From the NCBI GenBank assembly GCA_036971715.1, contig JAVHJL010000004.1:1736001-1800000 (forward strand): DNA of 64,000 nucleotides, read 5' to 3'. Numbering within the stretch: position 1 is the stretch's first letter; every line of letters begins with the position of its first letter. Below the pieces are notes generated by a model, which had not been told where the DNA came from, ran no database searches, and saw only the letters and a program-made list of their open reading frames with translations. Made by a program: the position numbers and the translations under genes. The DNA is from Arthrobotrys musiformis. Taxonomy: Eukaryota > Ascomycota > Orbiliomycetes > Orbiliales > Orbiliaceae. Of the stretch, positions 55,113 to 64,000 are shown piece after piece.

Positions 55113-56812
55113 ATGAGGTTTTCGACAAAGATTGCAGCCGCGGTGCTGGCATCTATCCCTCAGGCGCTGGGCGTTAGATTGTTCGTCGGTACTACATCTG
55201 GTCCTATTATCACAATCGACTTCAATGGCGCTAGCGTCAGTCAAATATCGACGGATTCGAATGCGTCACCTGCACCGACATGGCAGACTCTCGTTGGTTC
55301 TTCATTACTAGTCTCGACGAACGAAGGGCCATGGAATGGCCAAGGATCGGTTGTATCCTATACTATCGGAAGCACGGGGCAGTTGACGAAGATCAGCAGT
55401 CAGAATGGATTGAATGGGTTACTACACGCTTCTGTATCCCCTGCGGGGAACTTTGTTGCAGCAGCGGCATAGTAGGTCGACTTGAAGCTGTATATTAACT
55501 TGTGATGTGGGAAATTGGCTGACTTGGAAATGATTTAGCAACGGACATGGTGTCGTCGTATACCCACTTAGCAGTGGCGGTGTTCTTTCTAGTGTCTCTC
55601 AGCAATTCACATATAACACTCCTACGGGGCCCGTTCCAAGCAGACAAGATGGCTCCCACCCCCACCAGGTCATTTTCGACCCCACTGGCAAATTCTTGTT
55701 CGCGAACGACCTAGGATCGGACTTGATTCGCATCTACTCTGTCAATAGCGGCGGTCTCACTGAGTATACTACCGTTACCGCCCCTGCTGGCTCTGGTCCA
55801 CGACATGGTATCTTCGTAGAAACCGACGCCGGTACTATCTATTATCTCATTGGTGAAATCGGGAATACGATTATGACCTATAAGGTTTCTTACCCGTCCG
55901 GAGGAATCAGTTTAACTGCATTCCAGCAATTCAGCAGTTACGGGTCTTCCACCGTTCCGGCAAGGACTCCACAGCCGACTGCGGCAGAAATTCAAGTTTC
56001 GGTATGTTTTAAAATTGTATTGCGAGAATTTCTGGGCATAATTGTTAATATTTTATCCTTCGACCCTCCAGCCCGATAAGAAGTTTGCCTATGTTTCCAA
56101 CCGTGGCGATGTTTCTTTCTCGGGGAATCCAGGACAGGACTCCATTTCTGCTTGGAAGATCAACTCAGACGGTACTCTCCAGTTTCTTCAGCTTCTGAAA
56201 GCGGGCGGATCCACTCCTCGCCACTTTTCTATCGATCCGTCAGGCCAATACGTCGCCGTGGCGCTTCAATACACGAACCAAATCGCGTTCTTCCGCCGGG
56301 ATTCTACTACGGGACTTTGGCCGGACACCCCTGTTGCAACATGGTCCTCTCCAACCGGACCGGTTTGCGTGCAATGGTTGAGCGGGCTGGGTACTACGAC
56401 TACTACGACTACTTCTACAACCACGACTACTAAAACTACTACTGCTCAGACGACAACCCCTGTGAGGACGATGACTACGACCACAACTACAACTACGACA
56501 TCTGTGAGGCCAACTACTACCACGACGACCACTACTACGCCAGTTAGAACTACCACTACAACCACTGCAGCCCAGCCGGTGCAGAGCCAGTGGGGACAGG
56601 TCCGTATCTAATCCTCGGAGAACGTTAGATATACGATCGGCTAACGATAGTTACCATAGTGCGGCGGTGTTGGATGGACAGGGCCTACGGCCTGTGTATC
56701 TGGAACCACATGCAACGCTTTGAACCCGTAAGTTATTGGTATTATATTCCTGGAGTTTTTTGAATGAGATACTAAGCTGATTTGCAACAGATACTACTCT
56801 CAATGCCTGTAA
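55113..56812 (+). CDS. Secreted lactonase-family beta-propeller with C-terminal CBM1
   Basis: Five exons: 55113-55471, 55539-56001, 56072-56599, 56660-56727, 56791-56812 (479 residues). A signal peptide covers residues 1-20 (MRFSTKIAAAVLASIPQALG). Residues about 21-380 are a seven-bladed propeller of the lactonase / 6-phosphogluconolactonase type: LFVGTTSGPIITIDF, DGSHPHQVIFDPTGKFLFAN, SGPRHGIFV, STPRHFSIDPSGQYVAVAL. A linker of about 55 residues is almost pure threonine. Residues 446-479 are a fungal CBM1 with four cysteines (C451, C462, C468, C478) and aromatics W448, Y474 and Y475. The CBM1 is split by two introns and appears only after splicing. The fold includes muconate cyclases and sugar lactonases. 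Secretion and cellulose binding argue for an extracellular sugar-lactone substrate, which is inference. Confidence 0.93.
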
Positions 56813-56992
56813 CGCACGAATGACCTCTCGATCTATAGAGACTAACAACTATTTGGCAACATGGTGCACACATTATATTTCTCTTATATTATCAGTATAT
56901 AGCCGTATATGTATATATCCCCTATACCATGCACATATGCCACATCATCCATTAAACCTGACAGGTTACTGCGACTTGCCTTTCCCATTAAC

Positions 56993-57808
56993 TTAACCTA
57001 TAATCCCAAAAAACGCCAGTAACCCAAGGGTAATGATCCCAGCCGCAATAACGCTAAAGAACACAGCTTTCTTGACTGCATTCTCCTCTCCGCTAGTCAA
57101 ATCAGCACTATACACCGCATTTCCATTCCCTGAACCACCGTTAGAAACCAATTTATCTTGATGGTCCAACTCGGCATCTGCCTCTTCCTGTTTCGCTTTA
57201 TCATCCTTTTTCTCTGCTTCCTCCCAGCTCACACCGTCTTCCGCTTGCGATAGACGATTGTAATTTGTATCCGCGGCGAGGACTTGGTGTGGTATTCCCT
57301 TGATATAGACTATTCCTTCATCATAAGCCGCGAAAGTCGGGTAATTCGATCCCTTGGTTGGGTAGTTTCCCGCGCGGGTGGGGTTGATATGTACTTTGAC
57401 CAGTTTCTTGTAAAATTCCGTCGTTGTTTCCGTCGGCGGATCTTCGGTTTGTGATGGTTCTGAAGAGGAGGAAGAAGGTTTATTGGATTTCTGTTTAGAG
57501 AATGGATTTGAAGTGGAGTCCGGCGGCGGTTCGCTTGGATCCGAACTCGTTGGGTTGGCGGATGCGGATACCGAGTCTGCGGGCTCTATGAATGGTTCTT
57601 GAGATGTGTTGGGTTCATCTTTGGAGGGGATTGTGTGGGAGGTGTCTATGTCGTCGAAAACGATGGTAGATGTGGGCGGTGGGGCCGTCTCGAGGATTTC
57701 GCCGAAGTTGTGCTCGTATCGTTTTATGTGCACTCGGACTTCGTCGGCGGATGAGGAGGGTAAGAGTTGGAGGAGGGAGAGTATTAGAAAAGCTATCAGC
57801 AGTCTCAT
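56993..57808 (-). CDS. Single-pass membrane protein, unknown function
   Basis: Single exon, 271 residues from ATG 57808; 25 further in-frame residues upstream look non-coding. Residues 1-21 form a signal peptide (MRLLIAFLILSLLQLLPSSS, then A). A disordered Ser/Pro/Thr/Glu-rich region follows (about 35-130). A short conserved-looking segment comes next: FYKKLVKVHINPTRAGNYPT and FAAYDEGIVYIKGIPHQVLA. A C-terminal membrane helix is seen (VFFSVIAAGIITLGLLAFFG, then IIG). The charged KKDDKAKQEEADAELDHQDK stretch lies on the lumenal or extracellular side. The topology is type I with almost no cytosolic tail; GPI anchoring is an alternative for such a C-terminus. I do not recognise a family. It is convergent with the lactonase gene (180 bp between stops). 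Confidence 0.78.
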   Translation of the reverse strand: MRLLIAFLILSLLQLLPSSSADEVRVHIKRYEHNFGEILETAPPPTSTIVFDDIDTSHTIPSKDEPNTSQEPFIEPADSVSASANPTSSDPSEPPPDSTSNPFSKQKSNKPSSSSSEPSQTEDPPTETTTEFYKKLVKVHINPTRAGNYPTKGSNYPTFAAYDEGIVYIKGIPHQVLAADTNYNRLSQAEDGVSWEEAEKKDDKAKQEEADAELDHQDKLVSNGGSGNGNAVYSADLTSGEENAVKKAVFFSVIAAGIITLGLLAFFGIIG

Positions 57809-58651
57809 TTCGGATTGCTTATATAGGAAAGATATATTGATATCTTTATGGAAGTTCAAGAGCTCTAGTCTGATAGTTATCAATAGAACAGTATGTCGCT
57901 CCCCTCTCGAGATCTCGTGAAGATTTTGGAACCCGGTTTTTTTCTTTTTACAAAAACAAAAACTACACGATATAGAAATTACGAAAGGCTTATTACTAGT
58001 TTAATTGATCAATTACGTTTGAATTTCCGCCTTATAAGGTTACGTGGAGCTGTACGAGACGCGCCACCAGGGACTAGAACTCCCGTGAGAGAGTTTTTAT
58101 ATTTTTATATTGAGTTCGGATGATATATATATGATGGAAGATCGAATGCCAATTTTGGGTACGGGATTGCGTGGTGAGAGTGTTGCATTCTTTGCGTTGT
58201 GGTTTATATTTGGTATCGGCCAGACGTTATCGGGCTTGGGAGGTGCCTTACATTGTCTTGGGGAACCGAAATCCTTGCTGGGCTCTGACAAGCATCACAA
58301 GCCGTGTGGAGCTTAGATTGACCCGGTGGTGTCAAACCGGCCTTGTTGTCCACTGAAAGCGAAAAGGTTGCCTGTGTTTAGCTTGGGGGTGACAAAGCAT
58401 ATGTTTTGATGAGTTGGCAATATTGGCGATAATTTTTCATGTATGTCTGGGTCTTGTCTCTCTGACCGCCCTTGTGCTCAGCTGTGACTCGGTCTTGTGG
58501 TCCGAATTTTCGTGGTTGCTGTTAATTGCCGTGTTGGGATATTCGTTTCCGTGTTGGATTTTGATAGCCAATTGCATTGTCGATGTCGAGCTGGTCGCGC
58601 TCGAGACCAACCAATGGTTATGAGTTAAACAGCATAATAGCCTCAGGTCCT

Positions 58652-58852
58652 TACATACTTAAGTATGTACGTGTGCAGTTTGTGTGGCTGTGCAGAGAGA
58701 ACTTATGGATCCATAGAGCCACTTACGTTACCAGTAAAGCTAGCATTATAACATTCAATTAACTTAAGCTTGCAAGCTTGGTTACCAAAGTACTCAGACA
58801 GGTATAAGGTAGGTGTATACCTTATATATAGGGGCAAGTCTGGCCTTGCCCC
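58652..58852. repeat. Cluster of four short inverted repeats
   Basis: In order: TACATACTTAAGTATGTA (58652-58669, perfect 18-bp palindrome); AAGCTTGCAAGCTT (58766-58779, perfect); TAAGGTA...TACCTTA (58805-58824, 7-bp stem); GGGGCAAG...CTTGCCCC (58831-58852, 8-bp stem with a 6-nt loop). Four within 200 bp is well above what I see elsewhere in the window. Confidence 0.7.
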
Positions 58853-59219
58853 CCTTCCCTGATACATTATCATATCACTCCTCTATATAATACGGCCATT
58901 TTCGTAGTGCTCTTCCATCCTCGAGAACCACCCTACCTCACATATTTTGAAAATGAAGAGATCTAGCCCACAGCTACTTCATTGATCTCATTCATCAATT
59001 AAACCCAGCTGCCTATCTTCCGCTTTTCTTTAAACTTTCTTCCCTTTTTTTATACCGCCTATCTTCTTTTATTTAACCCATCCTTTGTTTATAATTTACC
59101 TAGCACATTTCTTTTTTACCCAGCACATCCTTTTTTTACCTAGCCTATCCTCTCTTTCGCTTGGAACGCTATCTGTTACCTCCTCTAAGCTTCTCTTCCA
59201 AACCTTTCAGCTGTTACGG

Positions 59220-59245
59220 AAAAAAAAAAAAAAAAAAAAAAAAAA
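59220..59245 (+). repeat. 26-nt poly(A) tract
   Basis: Uninterrupted A run followed by a short CA repeat, 60 bp upstream of the ATG at 59306. It could be a nucleosome-excluding poly(dA:dT) promoter element or a relic of an inserted cDNA 3' end. Confidence 0.85.
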
Positions 59246-59305
59246 CACACACAAGGGAGCCTCATATAGGGGATTCCCTGTGGCTACTACTTATATAATA
59301 CAATC

Positions 59306-60845
59306 ATGGTTGTTGTACCTAACGTTGGCGCGGAGCTTCTGGTGAAACCTATAGCACATGTCCACCAGAAGCTCAAAGCGAGGAAGTCGATTATTCAAAG
59401 TAGTCAAAACGGACTGATTCTAGCTGGCGACCAGTGCGCGTCCGCGAGACTTCACAGAGATGTATGCCCTGAAGAATACAGTTCGACTTCCGCACAGATG
59501 ATGGATGATATTATGTCTGAAGAGGAGGAAAATCAACGGAAAAATCAGGAAACCTTGGACAGATACAAAAAAATGAGCCCATTTTCTTATGTTCTCAGGA
59601 GGGGTTCTCAGGAGGACATCATGCAGGTTGGTAAGAATGCAGAGTTTAGCAGGGAAAGAATAGGGCAGCTGCAAAAAAGCCATTCGATGAGGGTAGCCTC
59701 GAGGGACAGGCAAAACCGTCTTTCAAAAAAAAACAAAATCTACGGGGAGCCGTGACCTCCCTTCTTCTCAGGGCGACTCTCGATCTCGAAGAGCAAATCG
59801 ACCGGCTCAGGACCACCCCACTACGGCACATGGGGTTCGCCAGCAGGATTCTTCACTCCCGGCACCATCTCAACCTTGCGATCGGCCATCGAAACAACCA
59901 GATCATAACAGCCGTCAAAAAGACAAAACACCGCCAAACCTAGTTAAACTTGAGCTTAGGGAACGGGATGAGCCTTGCCAATATGCAGAGTCAACACGGC
60001 CGCCTCATCTCCAAGCCGATACCCACGTCGCAGGGGATAATATTCCGGTTCCAAATGCCAACCCAGTTCGGAGGGGGCGCCCCCAAAAGAACTCGAATTG
60101 CGGGCAGAACAGGCTTCCCGTTGTGACGTCTGGGGACGAGATCAGGCAGAACCCTCAAGGCGATTCCGGATATTCCTCACGCCCATTGAACACAACCAAA
60201 ACTACTACACCTTTATCTCGTAAACCAAATGCTACTGCCTATTCTACTCCTTGCCCGGGGGACCCACCTGCCTACAAATCATCTGACAAGGAGTATAAGC
60301 CGCTCCAGGCACGGGGCAGGGCCCGAGCCGATTCTCCACACCCGGGAGCTAGAGACACGCCTAGACAAGGGAATGTCACCAAAACCCTTGCACAAGGCCC
60401 ATCAATCCAAAAACCATCTGATCGAAGGCATAAACCTCAACATAAGCCTGGAGATCCAGAATCTGACGACATTGCTATTCGCGGACGATTAAATGACAGA
60501 GGCGTTGCGCCTGATCCACCAGCAATGGTACAAAGTCGGAAGGAGAATCGCGGAGGCAATCCCCCATATAGGAGAACTGACAAGGCTCGAGGAGAGCTCA
60601 AAATTGACAACCCCGCGCCCGAAGCCGTTGCACCCTATCCACAAAACCCACCACGACAAAGTCCACCACGGCAAAATCAACCACGACGAAACCAACCACA
60701 ACAAAACCCACCACGGCAAAACCCACCACGACAAAACCCATCGGACTTCGTGCCGACTAGGCCCCGAGAGTCACTCCCCTCTAGCGGAAGCCAAAAAATT
60801 AAAAGGAACCGCGCGGACCAACAATATCTTGAGGATGATTATTGA
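59306..60845 (+). CDS. Disordered, probably lineage-specific protein with PPRQN repeats
   Basis: Two exons: 59306-59692 and 59772-60845 (486 residues). The 79-nt intron (GTAGCC ... TGAC ... CTCCCTTCTTCTCAG) joins the two open frames in phase. Without it the first frame stops after 149 codons, at 59755. The N-terminal 130 residues are mixed helix (IMSEEEENQRKNQETLDRYK, SPFSYVLRRGSQEDIMQVGK). The rest is disordered and rich in Pro, Arg, Gln and Ser. Near the C-terminus (60647-60740) about six copies of a 15-nt unit encode PPRQN-like repeats. No signal peptide, membrane segment or known domain is seen. I do not recognise it; it may be orphan. Confidence 0.65.
60647..60740 (+). repeat. 15-nt tandem repeat inside the coding region
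   Basis: About six degenerate copies of CCACCACGRCAAAAY encode Pro-Pro-Arg-Gln-Asn. The period of 15 keeps the reading frame, so copy number can vary without frameshift. Confidence 0.85.
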
Positions 60846-61737
60846 ATATAACGTCACTCCTTCCACTCTTTTATTCATATATATGGCGCATGCCTGATAT
60901 AAACTATCCTTTCCTTGGTACGATGCACAAAGCAGAATCAATCGATCGTTTGGGCACCATTTGCACTTCCTTTTGTATGACACGCCAATGGTACCCTGCC
61001 CTTTTCATTGCATATTTGATGCACACCAATGACGCCCATCGTCTTTCCTTTCCATCTTTCCGTTCTCTCTTTCCATATATTTTTCTATTTCCTTTCCTTC
61101 TTTCCTTTCTCCTTTCATTTTCGAGATCTTCTTTCCTTTCTGCACGAGACCATTCCTTTCCTTCTTTCCTTAAAATTTGTGTGATGCACACCGGTTCTAC
61201 ACCACCTTTTCCTTTGTATAATAATCAAGATACGCTAATGATGCCTATGTACACGACATGAATGTACCATCCTTTTTCTTTGTATGTGTTATGTATGTAC
61301 ATCAACTACACACCACCCAACCTCCTTTCCATGGATCCACGAGGTCTTTTATCCCGAGTGCCGTATAGGTTCGAACATCGATCTAACTTGGGTATGCCTA
61401 TGCATATGGTTAGCTTGAACTAGAATGGTGTTAGTTTCCTGGCTTCGGCCTTAAAGTTCGAATTCAAGGATTCCTTCATATTCCCATTTATTTTAGTACT
61501 ATATTGAATACATATTAACACTCGCGAAGCATTTCTAGAGGCGAAGTAAAAACTTATATAAATTTTGCTGGTATACCGTGCCTCAGACCCAGACTTAATG
61601 GTGTATATAGCTACAAAATTAAGTGTCCTTTTAGAGGGGTTTCGCGGGGACAAGAGTTATGGTCTCAAAAATAAACCGAACCGTTTGCGAACCCACAATT
61701 TCGGACCCTAAATTTATAGATAATACTTGAGAATGTG
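60846..61737. other. Intergenic between convergent genes, pyrimidine-rich
   Basis: Contains a long TTTCC/CTTTCC-rich tract (about 61045-61170). No gene is seen. Confidence 0.55.
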
Positions 61738-64000
61738 TTAAGCGGTTGTCACTAACGGCGTTCCACGGACAAGGCTATCAAATCGTTCCAACAGTCTGCT
61801 CGGTGCCTGCGTGTTCGGCGTAAATCCTTCCCACCCCAACGCTCCAATCCACGCATTTGCAAAGTTGCCTCTCGACTGTGGTGGATTTTCCCATAGGTTA
61901 CGAATCGTCCGTCTCTTAGCCGCGATGGTATCGCCGCTAGCTGCTACACCTTCCCAGGCGGGTTCTCCTTGAGATGGTGATGGCACCGGTGGGGGTGGGT
62001 GTTCGTCTTTGTTGCCCTCACTATCTGGCAGGCCGATATCACTGACCATTCGTCCGACTTTGAATTTTTTGATTTGGTCTTTGCATAGAAGCGGCTGGGG
62101 TACTTGCACGCTAATGCCGTATACTGAGGAGACTGTTGAAGATGAACCGCTCAATAGGGCAGACTTGTTGCTTGATGAGCTGCTCGGGTCTTGTTTTGGA
62201 TCATCTACAAAGGCATTTCCAGTCAATATCGGCCAAAGTCATATGTGATTCGCATCAAGGGGGGTATTCTTACAAGGCGACCAGAGAGCTGCAGGGAGAG
62301 CTCCAACTATTGCATCTGGTCTATACGTATCACTCGCCCCCGAAATCGTAATCTTCAAATCCGCATCCAGCCCAACACTGTCAGCCTGCAACCACATAGG
62401 CTTCGCGAAGATCTTGCTTGCACCCCCAAACGTAGATCCATTAAACCAGAGCTGTGAAGTCGCCACGTTCGACCGTACCTCGAACGCAAAAGTCCCTGCT
62501 CGAACATTCCAGCAGCTAGAATTCACGGCTTCCTTGCTACTATCATCCTTGACTAGCATTCCAGAACGACACGATATCTTTACTTCCTGGGTGTTATCGT
62601 CCGGTGACTGTCGAAGCATCTTGCGGAAAGCTTCCAAGCTGACCTTGTCCGGCGGATTCCTCGAGCCCCTGTCTCCAAACTCGACTGTGATATTCTTAAT
62701 CGGAACATCAATTGTAAACACACCATACACCGGTGGACCGCACATGTGCAGGTTCGCACTAATATCCGCGCTGATATTAGTCCATACGAAGAAAACCCGC
62801 GCTCGCCAGCTCACGCTGATATCAATCGAAACGTCTAATACATAGTGGAACGGCTCGAAGTTCATCAAAAAGTCAACCAGGGCTCTGAACGAAGCGTGCA
62901 GTCCACAAACATCGCAGGTAGCCATGATGGAGGCACCGCCCATGCAAACTTTGGGCGTGATGGCAAAGTATCCTCCTGCTTTTATCAAGATCCTGTCATC
63001 GATTTTCCAGGTTACTCCGACTTGTGGGATGGTTTGCGGATAATATGCTGGAGGAGTGTATTTAGGATGATACCCGCCCAGAGAGAAGACCCAGTCGCCA
63101 GCATATGGCGAGGGCCCGAACCATGACCCTGCCGCAAACCCGCCAGTGAGTTGACAGTCAGGATCGAGAATGTATGATGAAGGCGACAGCCTTGCAGAGA
63201 CCATCATAGACCCATGTATCAAATCGAACACAGCCGTGATCCCCAACTCGATCGAAGCGAAGATTTTCTTTGCCGGTTTCTTGGGCATCCGGGCAGTGCA
63301 GTTTGCAAATACTCCGACCTGTGACAGTCGTTCGTTTTGAATCTTGAAAACGGCAGCAATCTTCGCATCTAGCATGTTGAAGGCAGACCCTTTGAGGCCA
63401 GCACCGATCCAATATGCGGCTTCCGTGGGGATTATCCAACCGCCACCCCGTTTCATGAGGTTTCTAAAGATATCTAGTGGCTGTAGTGGTGCTGGAGGTT
63501 GGCCGATAGCTATCAACGGGAAAGAAGATACAGAAGTCGGGTCGGGGAAGTTGAGGTCAGAGTTGTAGCCAAATCCAGCGGTTATATCGGATATCATGAT
63601 TCCGTTGATGTTTAGCAGTGGACCCCCTAGCGCCAATATAATGAATGCTGCCTTGATATCGTCGACTGTTCCGTACGCCCCAGCCGCCTGGAAAAGGTAG
63701 GGATCGAACGATGCCATAACACCACCAGAGAATATATTATTCTGGTGCATAAGGGCTCCTGATAGAAGAATTGGCGGTGAGTCAACGGAGAGTCCAAATC
63801 CTGAGAGGGAGCCAACAAGAGTGATTTTATCATTCGACAAATCCTCCAGCTTCACACCAAGTCCAAATCCCATCAGCTGCATCTCCATAGGTCCAGCCTT
63901 AAGCGCTGCATCCAGAAGCACGATGAGCGCCCCATCCTCAAACTTGAGCCCAATATTTGAGATTGTCAATGGCCCAATCTTCTTTTGCCACTTTGTAGTC
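61738..64000 (-). CDS. DUF6603-family protein, C-terminal part (N-terminus outside the window)
   Basis: Partial gene running off the right edge. Exons in minus-strand order: 64000-62274 (open at the left of the protein) and 62204-61738. The frame is open to the window edge and begins WQKKIGPLTISNIGLKFEDG, which matches the start of a repeat unit in DUF6603 proteins. Beta-rich glycine segments follow (MQLMGFGLGVKLEDL, LSGALMHQNNIFSGGVMASF, GGYHPKYTPPAYYPQTIPQV), then VSWRARVFFVWTNISADISA. The last exon adds a disordered tail ending RLLERFDSLVRGTPLVTTA. The intron has donor GTAAGA, a TTGACTGG branch region and acceptor TTGTAG. DUF6603 proteins are very long, mostly beta-structured, and found in bacteria and fungi without known function. 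About 730 C-terminal residues are present here. Confidence 0.82.

Larger units (their letters stand above)
57809..59305. other. Divergent intergenic region, palindrome-rich
   Basis: About 1.5 kb. Short open frames such as 58110-58316 do not look coding. A cluster of palindromes lies at 58652-58852. A run of 26 A residues lies at 59220-59245, about 60 bp before the next ATG. C/T-rich sequence from 58985 to 59215 resembles fungal promoter/leader sequence. Confidence 0.5.

Noticed and set aside
59693..59771. Possible programmed frameshift at the A9 run (near 59728) in the disordered gene
   Set aside because: An intron with donor GTAGCC, a TGAC branch and a pyrimidine-rich CTCAG acceptor spans the A run and restores frame. 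A frameshift is not required.

Overview
This is nuclear DNA of a filamentous ascomycete (Pezizomycotina). Genes lie on both strands, and most are split by short introns (about 50-110 nt) with GT(A/G)xGT donors, CTRAY-like branch points and YAG acceptors. The set includes fungal-specific families: an F-box/LRR family, a NACHT-ankyrin NLR, a secreted lactonase with a fungal-type CBM1, and DUF6603. The CBM1 on an almost pure-threonine linker and the DUF6603 gene are compatible with Orbiliomycetes (nematode-trapping fungi), but that placement is inference. I rebuilt the multi-exon models by hand; each exon junction listed keeps the reading frame.

Layout. 0-13 kb: the last exon of an unidentified gene, a KpsF/GutQ-type sugar-phosphate isomerase, a 4-kb gene-free stretch leading into a conserved acidic protein, a Yippee protein, and a NASP/Sim3 histone chaperone. 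14-19 kb: a NACHT-ankyrin receptor-like gene with an uncertain 3' end. 19-34 kb is housekeeping: DNA polymerase epsilon subunit B, a Gyp1/TBC1D22 Rab GAP, an Hrp1-like RNA-binding protein with a 1.28-kb intron, and a head-to-head pair of mitochondrial genes (bS18m and a PPR protein). 34-47 kb: two F-box genes, a mini cytochrome b5, an Sws1/Shu2-type SWIM protein, and a 1188-residue protein with an N-terminal Cys/His cluster. 47-52 kb: AP-3 sigma and ribosomal protein eL42 (divergent), then a 2H phosphoesterase-like protein. 52-64 kb is less dense: a 3.3-kb gene-poor tract, the CBM1-lactonase, a type I membrane protein, a palindrome-rich segment, a disordered lineage-specific protein, and the 3' part of a DUF6603 gene running off the right edge.

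The genes do not form a pathway or an obvious biosynthetic cluster. The most interesting items are the cellulose-tethered secreted lactonase, the long imperfect inverted repeat inside the first intron of eL42, the unusually long structured intron in the Hrp1-like gene, the SWIM motif split by a 108-residue acidic insert, the ankyrin receptor with a relic exon, and the DUF6603 gene.
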